NCBI RefSeq assembly: GCF_029868625.1
Contig: NZ_JARWOJ010000119.1
Location: 1 to 56,648, forward strand
DNA length: 56,648 nucleotides
Direction of reading: 5' to 3'
Source: Nocardia neocaledoniensis
GTDB taxonomy: Bacteria > Actinomycetota > Actinomycetes > Mycobacteriales > Mycobacteriaceae
The notes beneath the pieces are model-generated. The model ran no database searches and had not been told where the DNA came from. It saw only the letters and a program-made list of their open reading frames with translations. Positions 25,473 to 33,879 of the stretch are shown one piece after another (position 1 is the first letter of the stretch; each line of letters begins with the position of its first letter). The position numbers and the translations under genes are program-made.

Positions 25473-26690
25473 GTGGCTGCAGGATCTGTGATCACGCTCG
25501 GCGTCAGTACCGAGCGAGGCGCCGTGCACGCGGTGGCGTTCGCCGACTCGGGCGCCACCCTCACCGACCGGATGCTGCTGCGGCGCACGGTCCGTGCAGG
25601 CGGAGACGGGAAGGCCGACATCGCCGTCGCGGTGCAGACCGCGCTGGATACGATGGCCGCCGAACTCGAGGACGAGCACGAGATCGCCGGAGTGGCAGTG
25701 AGTTACCGCGACGCGATCGAGCGGCGCGCGATCGTCACCAGGCTCGCGGCGACGCCGTGGCGCACGGCCTCGCTGGTCTCGGCCAAGTCCGCGCATCTGT
25801 TCGTCGCCGGGGCGATGAGCTGGCTCGACGAGTTCGACAATCTGCTGGTCTACGAGGCCGTGCCCGGCCACCAGGCGATGACGCTGCTCGACCCGGGCAG
25901 GCACCGGGTGCTGGCCGCGTCGGCGCAGACCGGCGCGCCCACTCCCGGCGCGCTGCAGGTGGGTGTGTCGGCGGCGTGGGACCAGTTCGAGGCGGCCGGG
26001 GTGCGCCCCAGCGCGGTGGTGCTGGTCGGCTCCTCGGCCGACGCGCCCGCGGTGCGTGAGGCCGTCGCCGGGTTCGGCGTGCCGGTGCTGCCCTGCCGGC
26101 TGGCGCCGTTCGCGCCCGCCGCCGGCGCCGCGTTGGTCGCGCTGGGCGACGTCACCGAGGCGCCCGTCCCGGTCGCGCCGCAGTCCAAGCGCGGTACCGC
26201 GATGGTCGCGGCGGCCGCGAGCCTGCTGGCGGGCGGGCTGGTCGCCGGTGGGGCGTACGCGGTGATGAACGGCGGATCGCAGGGGGTGGACAACACGGCG
26301 GTGTCGTCGGAACCCGCCGCGGGCCCGGCACCGGTGATTCCACCACGACCGGCGATCCAGGAGACCGCCGACACCGGTTCGGCGGGTGGTGTCGGTTCCC
26401 AGAGCGGACTCCAGGTGGATCCGGCCGGTGAGCCGGCCGACACCTCGACCTACGAACACCTGTCGCCGAATCCGCAGCTGATCGACCCGAGTCAATTCCC
26501 GCTGGACTACCCCACCCAGCTGTACGGCGATGCGCCGCAGGACGATCCGTTGCCGCTCGAGCCCGCCCCGGTGGTCCCGCAGAAGCCCGCCGCGGCGCAG
26601 ACGGTGCCGGGCACCGGAATTCCCACGGGCATGCAGCCCGCGCAGGCGCCGGTGCTGCCGGAGGGCCCGCGCACCGAGTCGGCGGACTGA
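25473..26690 (+). CDS. Membrane protein with actin-like/DUF7159-type N-terminus and Pro-rich tail
   Basis: A 405-residue protein. The cytosolic N-terminal 230 residues begin ITLGVSTERGAVHAVAFADS, which resembles mycobacterial DUF7159 proteins and distantly the ASKHA fold. One transmembrane helix follows at about 245-265 (AAAASLLAGGLVAGGAYAV). The external 140 residues are low complexity, rich in Pro, Ala and Gln. GTG 25473 is preceded by AGGGAAGG. Function is unknown; an envelope-linked cytosolic/periplasmic connector is one possibility. A 15-bp terminator hairpin follows. Confidence 0.78.
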   Translation: MAAGSVITLGVSTERGAVHAVAFADSGATLTDRMLLRRTVRAGGDGKADIAVAVQTALDTMAAELEDEHEIAGVAVSYRDAIERRAIVTRLAATPWRTASLVSAKSAHLFVAGAMSWLDEFDNLLVYEAVPGHQAMTLLDPGRHRVLAASAQTGAPTPGALQVGVSAAWDQFEAAGVRPSAVVLVGSSADAPAVREAVAGFGVPVLPCRLAPFAPAAGAALVALGDVTEAPVPVAPQSKRGTAMVAAAASLLAGGLVAGGAYAVMNGGSQGVDNTAVSSEPAAGPAPVIPPRPAIQETADTGSAGGVGSQSGLQVDPAGEPADTSTYEHLSPNPQLIDPSQFPLDYPTQLYGDAPQDDPLPLEPAPVVPQKPAAAQTVPGTGIPTGMQPAQAPVLPEGPRTESAD

Positions 26691-26706
26691 GCCGGCCGAG
26701 CAGATC

Positions 26707-26743
26707 GGGAAGGGCCGCGCGGACTCCTCGCGCGGCCCTTCCC
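26707..26743. terminator. Bidirectional terminator, 15-bp stem
   Basis: GGGAAGGGCCGCGCG pairs perfectly with CGCGCGGCCCTTCCC around a seven-base loop. It serves the convergent genes ending at 26690 and 26763. Confidence 0.85.
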
Positions 26744-26762
26744 ACTGTCACCGGCCCGGTGC

Positions 26763-27548
26763 TCAGACGCTGGTGCGGCGGCGGAACAGCGCACCGGCGG
26801 TGAGGAATCCGGCCGCCGCGATGCCCGCGCACCACAGCACCGCGAGCAGGCCGCTGTCACCGATCGGGGTGCCCATCAGCAGGCCGCGCGTCGTCTCGAT
26901 CACCGGGGTCACCGGCTGGTTCTCGGCGAAGGCGTGCAGCCATGTGGGCATCGACTCGGTCGGCACGAACGCGCTGCTCACATACGGCAGGAACATGAAC
27001 ACGAAGGTGAAGCCGTTGGCCGCCTCCGGGTTTCGGGCCAGCAGGCCGAGCGCGGCGGACAGCCACGACAGCGCGAAGACGAACATCGCGAGCACGCCGA
27101 ACACGCCGAGCCAGCGCAGTGGGTCGGTGGTCGGGCGGAACCCGAGCAGCACCGCGACACCGATCACGATGGCCGAGGTGAGCAGATTGCGCAGCACACT
27201 CTCCACCACGTGTCCGGTGAGTACCGCCGAACGGGCGATGGCCATGGCGCGGAACCGGTCGATGATGCCCTCGGCCAGATCGGTGGACAGCGCGACCGCC
27301 GTGGTGGACGCGCCGAACCCCGCGCACAGCAGGATGATGCCGGGCACCACGTAGTCGATGTAGGCGCCGGGGCCGACGTCCATGGCGCCGCCGAACACGT
27401 AGACGAACATCAACAGGATCATCACCGGCAGCGCGATCGTCATGATCATCGTGTCGGGACTGCGCAGGGTGTGGCGGATATTGCGGTCGAGCATGGTCGT
27501 GGAGTCCTTGGCGGCGCGCACGAGCGTGGCCGCTGGCGAAAGGGACAT
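26763..27548 (-). CDS. ABC-2 type exporter permease (DrrB-like)
   Basis: A 261-residue membrane protein with six hydrophobic helices. It has the N-terminal DrrB feature RNIRHTLRSPDTMIMTIALP and the conserved periplasmic-side segment SSAFVPTESMP. It pairs with the ATPase encoded 26 bases upstream to form an exporter of the daunorubicin-resistance type, moving hydrophobic drugs or lipids. The frame stays open upstream of ATG 27548, but that extension overlaps the ATPase gene and is not used. Confidence 0.9.
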   Translation of the reverse strand: MSLSPAATLVRAAKDSTTMLDRNIRHTLRSPDTMIMTIALPVMILLMFVYVFGGAMDVGPGAYIDYVVPGIILLCAGFGASTTAVALSTDLAEGIIDRFRAMAIARSAVLTGHVVESVLRNLLTSAIVIGVAVLLGFRPTTDPLRWLGVFGVLAMFVFALSWLSAALGLLARNPEAANGFTFVFMFLPYVSSAFVPTESMPTWLHAFAENQPVTPVIETTRGLLMGTPIGDSGLLAVLWCAGIAAAGFLTAGALFRRRTSV

Positions 27549-27574
27549 GGTGGTGGCTCTTTTCGTTCGGATGG

Positions 27575-28513
27575 TCAGGCCGCGACGTCGACGCGGTCGG
27601 TGAGCGCGAAGAAGACGTCGTCGAGATCGGGGGTGTGCACGGTCAGCTGTTCGACGGTGATGTCGAGGGCGGCGAACCGGTCGAGCAGGTCCTTGATCTG
27701 CGTGGTGCCGCCGCTCGTCGGCACCTGCAAGGTCAGCTGGTCGGGGTCGGCGTGCCCGTCCGGGACGGCGTGGCGCGCCGCGGTGAGCCGGCGGTGGTCG
27801 GGGAAGCGCAGCAGCAGGTGCCCGCCGGGGACGCGGCGTTTGAGTTCGTCCGGGGTGCCGTCGGCGACGATGACGCCGCCGTCGAGCACGGCGATCCGAT
27901 CGGCGAGCTGATCGGCCTCCTCGAGGTACTGGGTGGTGAGGACGATGGTGGTCCCGTCGGCGGCGAGTTCCCTGATCGCGGTCCACAGATCACGTCGGCT
28001 GCGCGGGTCCAGGCCCGTGGTCGGCTCGTCCAGGAAGACCATGCGCGGCCTGCCCATCAGGCTCATGGCCAGGTCGAGCCTGCGGCGCATGCCGCCGGAA
28101 TAGGAGTCGACCGGACGGTCGGCGGCGTCGACGAGGTCGAAGCGCGCGAGCAGTTCGGCGGCACGCCGGGCCGTCTCCTTCGCGCCCAGATGCAGCAGTC
28201 TGCCGGTCAGGCGCAGGTTCTCGGTGCCGGTGAGGACGCCGTCGACGGCCGCGTACTGCCCGGTGACGCCGATCAGCCCGCGGACCGTGTCGGCTTCGGT
28301 CACCAGGTCGTGCCCGAAGACCCGGACCTGTCCGTGGTCGGGCCGGATCAGCGTGGTCAGGAGGCGGACGAGCGTGGTCTTGCCCGCGCCGTTCGGGCCG
28401 AGCAGGGCGAAGACCGTGCCCGGCTCGACCTCCAGGTCCAGGTCGGCGAGGACGACGTGCGCGCCGAAGGACTTGCGCAACTCCCGGATCGCGAGGGCGG
28501 GTGCCATGGTCAT
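27575..28513 (-). CDS. ABC exporter ATP-binding subunit (DrrA-like)
   Basis: A 312-residue ATPase. Walker A is GPNGAGKTT (near residue 39), the ABC signature YSGGMRRRLDLAMS, Walker B MVFLDEPTTGLD, with the H-loop region replaced by TTQYLEEA as in DrrA. The C-terminal 90 residues are the DrrA-specific domain (TPDLDDVFFALT). ATG 28513 is taken; ATG 28507 in the same frame is possible. It is first in the operon and divergent from the TetR gene at 28633, which almost certainly controls it. Confidence 0.93.
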   Translation of the reverse strand: MTMAPALAIRELRKSFGAHVVLADLDLEVEPGTVFALLGPNGAGKTTLVRLLTTLIRPDHGQVRVFGHDLVTEADTVRGLIGVTGQYAAVDGVLTGTENLRLTGRLLHLGAKETARRAAELLARFDLVDAADRPVDSYSGGMRRRLDLAMSLMGRPRMVFLDEPTTGLDPRSRRDLWTAIRELAADGTTIVLTTQYLEEADQLADRIAVLDGGVIVADGTPDELKRRVPGGHLLLRFPDHRRLTAARHAVPDGHADPDQLTLQVPTSGGTTQIKDLLDRFAALDITVEQLTVHTPDLDDVFFALTDRVDVAA

Positions 28514-28536
28514 GAGTTCGCTCCGATCGAGAAACT

Positions 28537-28560
28537 GTTTATGAGATAAACTTAGTTTAT
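28537..28560. promoter_or_regulatory. TetR operator: interleaved palindromes
   Basis: Three alternating half-sites, GTTTAT (28537), ATAAAC (28546) and GTTTAT (28555), each separated by three bases, form two overlapping perfect palindromes. They lie between the divergent exporter and TetR genes in the only AT-rich spot there. Outer arms (GAGAAACTG, CAGTTCTC) extend the symmetry. Confidence 0.8.
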
Positions 28561-28632
28561 AGAGTAAGCAGTTCTCGGGCGCAAGGGTCCGGTGGCGTTA
28601 GAGTCGGAGGGAGCGGAGGAGGCAGGGAGTAG

Positions 28633-29355
28633 ATGACGACATCCGGCGACACGGCACTACCGAAAGCGGTCGAGCTGATGTGGGGTCTGGAGCAAGCCGG
28701 ATCCCGCGGGCCCCGGCGCGGGCTCACCCTCGACCAGATCCTCGACGCCGCGATCGCCGTCGCCGACGCGGAGGGATACGCGGCGCTGTCGATGAACCGC
28801 GTCGCCAAGCAGCTCGGCTTCACGGCCATGTCGCTGTACCGCTATGTGGACAGCAAGAACACGCTGGTCGATCTCCTGATGGACCGGGTGGTCGGACCAC
28901 CGCCGGACATCTCGGCGGACATCCCGTGGCGCGCCGGTCTGGAGCGCTGGGCGCACGCGGAGTTCGACCGGATCGGGATCCACCCGTGGTGGGTGGACGT
29001 TCCGCTGAACCGGCCGCCGCTGGGGCCCAACAACATGGCCTGGCTCGACGCGGGCCTACGGACCCTGAGCGCGACGGCGGTTCCCGAATCGATCAAGCTC
29101 CAGCTGGTGATGAACCTGTCGATGTTCGTGGTGTCCAAGCGGCGGGCGGTGCGCGATCTGCAGACGGAGGAGGACGGCGACTTCACCGGGGTGCTGGCCA
29201 GGGTGCTCGACCCGGCGCGCTTTCCCTCGGTGACGGCCGCACTGTCCGCCTCCGCCTTCTACGACGACGAGATCGACTGGGGTAAAGCCGATTTCGAATT
29301 CGGTCTGGCGCGGTTGCTGGACGGCTACGAGGTGTTCGTCCGCACCTTCGCCTGA
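28633..29355 (+). CDS. TetR/TetR_C_1-family repressor of the ABC exporter
   Basis: A 240-residue repressor. The HTH lies at about residues 32-78 (LTLDQILDAAIAVADAEGY, then AKQLGFTAMSLYRYVDSKN). The C-terminal domain, with a conserved HPWWVDVPLNRPPLGPN region, belongs to the TetR class that binds drugs such as tetracyclines. It is divergent from the DrrAB-like exporter with a two-palindrome operator between them, the standard layout for a drug-responsive efflux switch. The inducer is unknown. Confidence 0.9.
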   Translation: MTTSGDTALPKAVELMWGLEQAGSRGPRRGLTLDQILDAAIAVADAEGYAALSMNRVAKQLGFTAMSLYRYVDSKNTLVDLLMDRVVGPPPDISADIPWRAGLERWAHAEFDRIGIHPWWVDVPLNRPPLGPNNMAWLDAGLRTLSATAVPESIKLQLVMNLSMFVVSKRRAVRDLQTEEDGDFTGVLARVLDPARFPSVTAALSASAFYDDEIDWGKADFEFGLARLLDGYEVFVRTFA

Positions 29356-29359
29356 CCTG

Positions 29360-29833
29360 CTACACCGACAGGTCGCGGCGCAGCTTGGCCACGTGCCCGG
29401 TGGCTCGCACGTTGTACTGCGCCACCTCGATCTTGCCCTCGGCGTCGACGAGGAAGGTCGACCGGATCACGCCGGTGACGGTCTTGCCGTACATCTTCTT
29501 CTCGCCGAAGGCGCCCCACTCCTGCAGGACGGTGCGCTCGGGATCGGACAGCAGCGGGAACGTCAGGCCCTCGGCGTCGCGGAACTTGGCCAGCTTGGCC
29601 GGCTTGTCCGGCGAGATGCCGACGACGTCGATCCCGGCGCCGCCGAGCTCGGCCAGATTGTCGCGGAAGTCGCAGGCCTGCTTGGTGCAGCCGGGGGTGC
29701 TCGCGGCCGGGTAGAAGTAGACGATCACCTTGCGGCCGCGATAGTCCGACAGCGACACGTCCTTGCCGTCGGCGTCGGGCAGCGTGAAATCGGGTGCGGT
29801 GTCTCCGGGGGAGAGGCGATGGTTGTCGGTCAC
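29360..29833 (-). CDS. bcp: Thioredoxin-dependent peroxiredoxin BCP
   Basis: A 157-residue peroxiredoxin Q that reduces hydroperoxides in the cytosol with thiols. Peroxidatic Cys49 is in TPGCTKQAC and the resolving Cys54 lies five residues on, as in atypical 2-Cys BCP. Length and sequence match M. tuberculosis Rv2521 closely ([20 protein letters not shown]). GTG 29833 is used to give the family length; upstream codons in frame are not conserved. It stops just after the TetR gene, tail to tail, and is divergent from the DUF3618 gene. Confidence 0.95.
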   Translation of the reverse strand: MTDNHRLSPGDTAPDFTLPDADGKDVSLSDYRGRKVIVYFYPAASTPGCTKQACDFRDNLAELGGAGIDVVGISPDKPAKLAKFRDAEGLTFPLLSDPERTVLQEWGAFGEKKMYGKTVTGVIRSTFLVDAEGKIEVAQYNVRATGHVAKLRRDLSV

Positions 29834-29913
29834 CACCGCACGGTAACCGACCGGGTACGCCGGGGGCATGGATAGACTCGTCGGCGAGCAGCAGACACAT
29901 ACTGGAGGTGACG

Positions 29914-30141
29914 GTGGCCAAGAACGACACCGACCGGATCGAGCGTGAGATCGAGATCGCGCGCGCCCGGTTGGCGACGACGCTCGACGAACTGGCGGTG
30001 CGCGCCGATCCGCAGCGGATCGCCGACGATACCAAGGCGGTCGTGGTCGCCAAGTTGAACGAGCCGAAGGTCAAATACACCCTGATCGGCGCGGGCGCGC
30101 TCGTCGCGGGCCTGGTCCTGGTCAAGATCTTCCGCCGCTGA
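29914..30141 (+). CDS. DUF3618 small membrane protein
   Basis: A 75-residue protein. The N-terminal helical DUF3618 motif is [20 protein letters not shown], followed by [12 protein letters not shown], and a single C-terminal membrane helix ([17 protein letters not shown]). It corresponds to M. tuberculosis Rv2520c, which also lies next to bcp. GTG 29914 is chosen from CTGGAGG six bases upstream. The role is unknown; related proteins occur with envelope stress genes. A terminator follows 17 bases after the stop. Confidence 0.88.
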   Translation: MAKNDTDRIEREIEIARARLATTLDELAVRADPQRIADDTKAVVVAKLNEPKVKYTLIGAGALVAGLVLVKIFRR

Positions 30142-30158
30142 CACGCGGCAACAACGCG

Positions 30159-30203
30159 AAACACCCGATGCGGCACAGCCACATCGGGTGTTTTCTGTTT
30201 TCT
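30159..30203 (+). terminator. Rho-independent terminator
   Basis: AAACACCCGATG pairs perfectly with CATCGGGTGTTT (30182-30193) and a T-rich tail follows (TTTTCTGTTTTCT). It closes the DUF3618 gene and, read in reverse, may also serve the excalibur gene. Confidence 0.85.
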
Positions 30204-30270
30204 GGTAAGCCGATCACCACGTTTGCGGCGAGGTCACGAGGCCGAAAACCCGCGGCGCCAGCCGCCAAAA

Positions 30271-30567
30271 CTACTGCGTGGGGCAGGCCAGCCCGTCACC
30301 GTCGGGGTCGAGGTGGGGGGAGTAGCCCGCCTCGCCGCGGAACAGGGGAGCGCGACCCTGCGCGTAGGCGTCGTCGCAGCTGCGGAACGCGCCACCGGCC
30401 GAGCCGGACTGGACCAGGTTGGCCGAGCCCGTCGCGCCGAGGAGGGAGTCGAAGCTGGAGGAGCCGGTGCCCGCGGAGCCGGTGGGCACGTTGGCGTGGG
30501 CGGCGGGTACGGCGAGCAGGGAAAGCCCCACCGCGGCGAGGCTGACGGTCAGCCGACGAACGTTCAT
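30271..30567 (-). CDS. Secreted excalibur calcium-binding domain protein
   Basis: A 98-residue secreted protein. Its signal peptide ends at VPAAHA (about residue 25). A Ser/Gly-rich linker leads to a C-terminal excalibur domain: FRSCDDAYAQG, then a calcium-loop-like DPDGDGLACP with the conserved Cys pair. Excalibur domains occur in surface proteins and nucleases and bind calcium; this one has no catalytic domain. The ATG at 30567 begins the signal peptide. Confidence 0.87.
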   Translation of the reverse strand: MNVRRLTVSLAAVGLSLLAVPAAHANVPTGSAGTGSSSFDSLLGATGSANLVQSGSAGGAFRSCDDAYAQGRAPLFRGEAGYSPHLDPDGDGLACPTQ

Positions 30568-30691
30568 GGATTCCTCGATGTCTGCGCGTTTCGGTTGTGG
30601 GCCCGGACACTTCACGCGTCGGGCGGCCCCGTCCACCTTTGTGACGGGGCGTCCGGTTGTCAACCGCGCGCGTGTCCCGGCCCGTGGCCGG

Positions 30692-31669
30692 TCATTCGCC
30701 CAGGCGTCGTCCGGTCAGGTGTTCGGCGGGGACGGTCCCCATCCGGCCCGCCTGGAAATCCTCCATGGCCTCGATGATCTCCTCCTTGGTGTTCATCACG
30801 AACGGCCCGTACTGGATCACCGGTTCGCGCAGGGGCTTTCCGCCGAGCAGCAGGACCTCGAGGTCGCCGGTGGTGGTGTGCTGGTCGGTGTCGGCGGCGA
30901 GGGTGATGGCGTCGCCCTTGCCGAAGACCGCCAGCTGACCGGCGCGGATCGGCCTGCGATCGGTGCCGACCGTGCCGCTGCCCGCGAGCACGTAGGCCAT
31001 CGCGGTGTAGTCCGTCGGCCACGGCGTCTCCAGTTGCGCGCCGGGGCTGATCGAGGCGTGCGCGTAGGCGATCGGGGTGTAGGTGGAACCGGGGCCGGTG
31101 AAACCGGCGAGCTCACCGGCGATCAGCCGGACCAGGGCGCCGCCGTCGTGCGAGCTGACCAGGGTCAGTTCCCCGGCACGCAGATCCTGGTAGCGCGGGG
31201 CGGCGAACTTGTTCGCCCGTGGCAGGTTCACCCACAGCTGGATGCCGTGGAAGGTGCCGCCGGAGATGACGAGCTTCTCCTCGGGCAGTTCGTCGTGCAG
31301 CATGCCCGAGCCCGCCGTCATCCACTGCGTGTCGCCCTCGCTGATCACGCCACCGCCACCCTGGGAATCGTGGTGGACCATGGTGCCGTCGAGCATGTAG
31401 GTGACGGTCTCGAAGCCGCGGTGCGGATGCCACGGCGCGCCCTTGGCCTCGTAGGGCTCGTAGGCGACCGGCCCCATCTGGTCGAGCAGAATGAACGGAT
31501 CGGCCGAGCGCAGGTCCAGGCTGGGGAACGGACGCGTCACCTCGAAGCCCGCGCCTTCCCGCTGACGCGCGGCGGTGACGAGCTGGCGGACCGGTCGCTG
31601 GGTCGCGGTGACATCGGGGCGGGGCAGCCGGGGCAGCACCATGATGTCGTCGACGGTGATTGCGGGCAT
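30692..31669 (-). CDS. Pirin family protein
   Basis: A 325-residue two-cupin pirin. The metal-binding N-terminal motif WHPHRGFETVTYMLDGTMVH and the second histidine set ending near MLHDELP are present. The pirin C-terminal cupin (YAHASISPGAQLETPW) follows. Pirins are mononuclear-iron proteins, some with quercetinase activity. A strong AGGAGG lies before ATG 31669. It is divergent from a MarR gene 66 bases away, a common arrangement in which the MarR controls pirin. Confidence 0.92.
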   Translation of the reverse strand: MPAITVDDIMVLPRLPRPDVTATQRPVRQLVTAARQREGAGFEVTRPFPSLDLRSADPFILLDQMGPVAYEPYEAKGAPWHPHRGFETVTYMLDGTMVHHDSQGGGGVISEGDTQWMTAGSGMLHDELPEEKLVISGGTFHGIQLWVNLPRANKFAAPRYQDLRAGELTLVSSHDGGALVRLIAGELAGFTGPGSTYTPIAYAHASISPGAQLETPWPTDYTAMAYVLAGSGTVGTDRRPIRAGQLAVFGKGDAITLAADTDQHTTTGDLEVLLLGGKPLREPVIQYGPFVMNTKEEIIEAMEDFQAGRMGTVPAEHLTGRRLGE

Positions 31670-31697
31670 GGGATGCGCCTCCTGGTCGAGTAGCTTT

Positions 31698-31711
31698 GTT
31701 TCCATGTCAAC
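31698..31711. promoter_or_regulatory. Candidate MarR operator
   Basis: GTT-N2-CATG-N2-AAC is an imperfect palindrome between the divergent pirin and MarR genes. Its location fits control of both promoters. Confidence 0.45.
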
Positions 31712-31735
31712 CAAATGCGTTCTAGGATCATTCCC

Positions 31736-32200
31736 GTGACCCGATGGTTGACCGACGAAGAGCAGCAGACCTGGCAGGCGTACATCCGCATGCGCCAGCG
31801 TCTGGACGCGGCCCTGGCCGCCGGCCTGGCCGACCACGGCCTGTCCATGCCGGACTACGAGCTGATGGTGGCGCTGTCGGCCACGCCGAACGGGTGCATG
31901 CGGGCCAAGGAGCTGGCGGCCGAGGTGTGCTGGGACAAGTCCCGGCTCTCCAAGCAGCTCGCCCGGATGGCCGCCCGCGGCCTGGTCGACCGGCGACCCG
32001 CCGAGGACGACGCGCGCGGCATCGTCGTCTCGCTCACCGACGAGGGCCGGGCAGTCCTCGGCCGTGCCGCGCCCGAGCACGTGGAGCTGGTGCGCGCGGT
32101 GTTCGTCGACCGGTTGACCGAACAGGAGAGCACCTCGATCCGGACGCTGGCGGCGAAGGTCGTCGCGGCGAGCGACGAGCGGAGCGCACTGCCCGGATGA
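31736..32200 (+). CDS. MarR-family transcriptional regulator
   Basis: A 154-residue winged-helix regulator. The DNA-binding core is AAEVCWDKSRLSKQLARMAA with the wing DRRPAEDDARGIVVSLTDEG. GTG 31736 is preferred because AGGA lies eight bases before it; ATG 31715 in frame would overlap the putative operator. The single Cys in the recognition region (VCWDKS) could serve redox sensing, but that is speculation. It probably represses the divergent pirin gene. Confidence 0.9.
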   Translation: MTRWLTDEEQQTWQAYIRMRQRLDAALAAGLADHGLSMPDYELMVALSATPNGCMRAKELAAEVCWDKSRLSKQLARMAARGLVDRRPAEDDARGIVVSLTDEGRAVLGRAAPEHVELVRAVFVDRLTEQESTSIRTLAAKVVAASDERSALPG

Positions 32201-32251
32201 GGCGGCCGGTGAGCTCGCCGACGGCAGGCGCCCGTCCGCGTCGCCGCGCTC

Positions 32252-32647
32252 CTAGGCGAGGGCGGTGCCGATGGACGCGGTGATGTGGGCGGGAACTTCG
32301 CCCGGGTAGTCGCCGGTGGTGAGGGTGCCCGCGGGCTCGAACAGCAGCAGGGTAGCGCCCTCGACCGAGGACGGGCGGTGGTCGACGCCGCGCGGAACCA
32401 CGTAGGTGTCGTTGCGGCGCAGGGTGACTCGCCGCGGCGGGGCGCCCGGCTCCCGCAGGTCGATGTCGAGGGTCCCGTCGAGGACGAGGAAGAACTCGTC
32501 GGTGTCGTGGTGGGCGTGCCACACGTGCTCGCCGCGCACCTTGGCCAGGCGCACGTCCCAGTCGTTGACGCGGGTGAGGATACGTGGGCTCCACAGCTCG
32601 TCGAAGGTGGCGAGCGCGGTGTCGATATTGCTGGGTCGATCGGTCAT
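32252..32647 (-). CDS. Cupin-domain protein
   Basis: A 131-residue single cupin. Motif 1 is VWHAHHDTDEFFLVLDG, with HxH and Glu metal ligands, and motif 2 reads VPRGVDHRPS with the fourth His. This is a small cytosolic metal cupin of unknown substrate. It is divergent from the GlxA-type regulator, with 52 bases between starts, so the two are probably linked. Confidence 0.9.
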   Translation of the reverse strand: MTDRPSNIDTALATFDELWSPRILTRVNDWDVRLAKVRGEHVWHAHHDTDEFFLVLDGTLDIDLREPGAPPRRVTLRRNDTYVVPRGVDHRPSSVEGATLLLFEPAGTLTTGDYPGEVPAHITASIGTALA

Positions 32648-32699
32648 GCGTTCATGGTCGCGCTTGCGGTCAGTCCCGCGACAGTGCGATGAATGGCAT

Positions 32700-33680
32700 A
32701 TGTCGAAAGATTTCTCGCAGCCGGGTCTGCATCGGGTCGCGGCTCTCGTCGACGAGGGCTCCAACCCCTTCGAGCTGGCCTGTATGACGGAGGTGTTCGG
32801 CATCGAGCGGCCCGAGGTGGGCGGGCTGCTCTACGACTTCCGGCTGTGCGCGCACCAGCGCGAGGTGCCGATGCGGCAGAACTTCTTCACCATGACCGGG
32901 CTGGCCGGCCTGGAGCTGCTCGACACGGCCGACACGGTGATCGTCCCCAACCGGCCCGACACCGCCGCGCCGCGGCATCCGGCGGTGCTCGCGGCGATCG
33001 CGCGAGCGCACGCCCGCGGTGCCCGGCTGGTCGGCATGTGCAGCGGCGCGTTCACCTTGGCCGAGGCGGGCGTGCTGCGTGGACGACGGGCGACGCTGCA
33101 CTGGCAGTGGGCCGACGAATTCCGGCGCCGCTTCCCCGACACCGAGGTCGACGACACGGTCCTGTTCATCGACGACGGCGACATCCTGACCTCGGCCGGC
33201 AGCGCGGCGGCCCTCGACCTCGCGCTGTACCTGGTCGGCCGCGACCACGGCACCGAGATCGCCTCCGCCGTCGCCCGCCGCCTCGTCTTCGCCGCGCACC
33301 GCCGCGGCGGCCAGCGCCAATTCATCGAACGCCCGGTGCCGCTCGCTCCCGGCGCGTCCCTGGCGGCGACCCTGGAGTGGGCCGAACACCATGCGACCGA
33401 ACCCCTCACGGTCGCCGACCTCGCCGCCCGCGCCCGCGTCAGCGTGGCCACCCTGCATCGCCACTTCCGCGCCGAACTCGGCTGCACCCCGCTGGCCTGG
33501 CTCACCGCCCGCCGCCTCGACCAGGCCCGCCGCCTCCTCGAAACCACCGACCTCCCCATCGAACGCGTCGCCGCCGAGTGCGGCCTCGGCACCACCGCCA
33601 ACCTCCGCACCCACCTCGCCGCCGCCACCGGCCTGACCCCGACCGCCTACCGTGCCCAATTCCGCGCCAGGACGGCATGA
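32700..33680 (+). CDS. GlxA-type AraC-family regulator with DJ-1/PfpI domain
   Basis: A 326-residue regulator. The N-terminal half is a DJ-1/PfpI-like sensor (residues 8-180) with the nucleophile elbow LVGMCSGAFTLAEAG. The C-terminal half has two AraC HTH motifs (VADLAARARVSVATLHRHFR and VAAECGLGTTANLRTHL). Such proteins are activators in amino-acid or amine metabolism. ATG 32700 begins the sensor. The likely target is the divergent cupin gene. Confidence 0.9.
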   Translation: MSKDFSQPGLHRVAALVDEGSNPFELACMTEVFGIERPEVGGLLYDFRLCAHQREVPMRQNFFTMTGLAGLELLDTADTVIVPNRPDTAAPRHPAVLAAIARAHARGARLVGMCSGAFTLAEAGVLRGRRATLHWQWADEFRRRFPDTEVDDTVLFIDDGDILTSAGSAAALDLALYLVGRDHGTEIASAVARRLVFAAHRRGGQRQFIERPVPLAPGASLAATLEWAEHHATEPLTVADLAARARVSVATLHRHFRAELGCTPLAWLTARRLDQARRLLETTDLPIERVAAECGLGTTANLRTHLAAATGLTPTAYRAQFRARTA

Positions 33681-33879
33681 TCCGGCGAGTGGTTTCCGGC
33701 AGCCCCCGCGACGGTGCCACACCCCGGTCCGCCCGGTGAGGCGTGCCCGCGTGGTGAGGCGCGCCCGCGTGGTGAGGCGCGCCCGGCGAGGCGTTCCCGC
33801 CGGGCGATGAGTGGACGCCGCGGTGCGGACGCGGACCGGGCTGGGTCCGCGCGGAGGCCCGCCGCACAGCAGGCTGCGC
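33681..33879. other. Non-coding gap with an 18-bp tandem repeat
   Basis: No gene is supported between convergent stops at 33680 and 33880. From 33736 two full copies and a partial third copy of GTGAGGCGNGCCCGCGTG are arranged head to tail, then a degenerate GCGAGGCGTTCCCG. Its function is unknown. Confidence 0.6.
33736..33789 (+). repeat. 18-bp tandem repeat, about three copies
   Basis: Units at 33736, 33754 and 33772 differ by one base between the first two; the third decays after 14 bases. It is too short and too directly adjacent (no spacers) for a CRISPR array. Confidence 0.7.

Noticed and set aside
26763..27986. A longer start for the ABC permease
   Set aside because: The extension overlaps the ATPase gene and is Arg/Pro-rich without membrane character; ATG 27548 gives the normal DrrB-type length.
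33736..33789. Possible CRISPR array
   Set aside because: Units are 18 bp and directly adjacent with no unique spacers; no cas genes are nearby.
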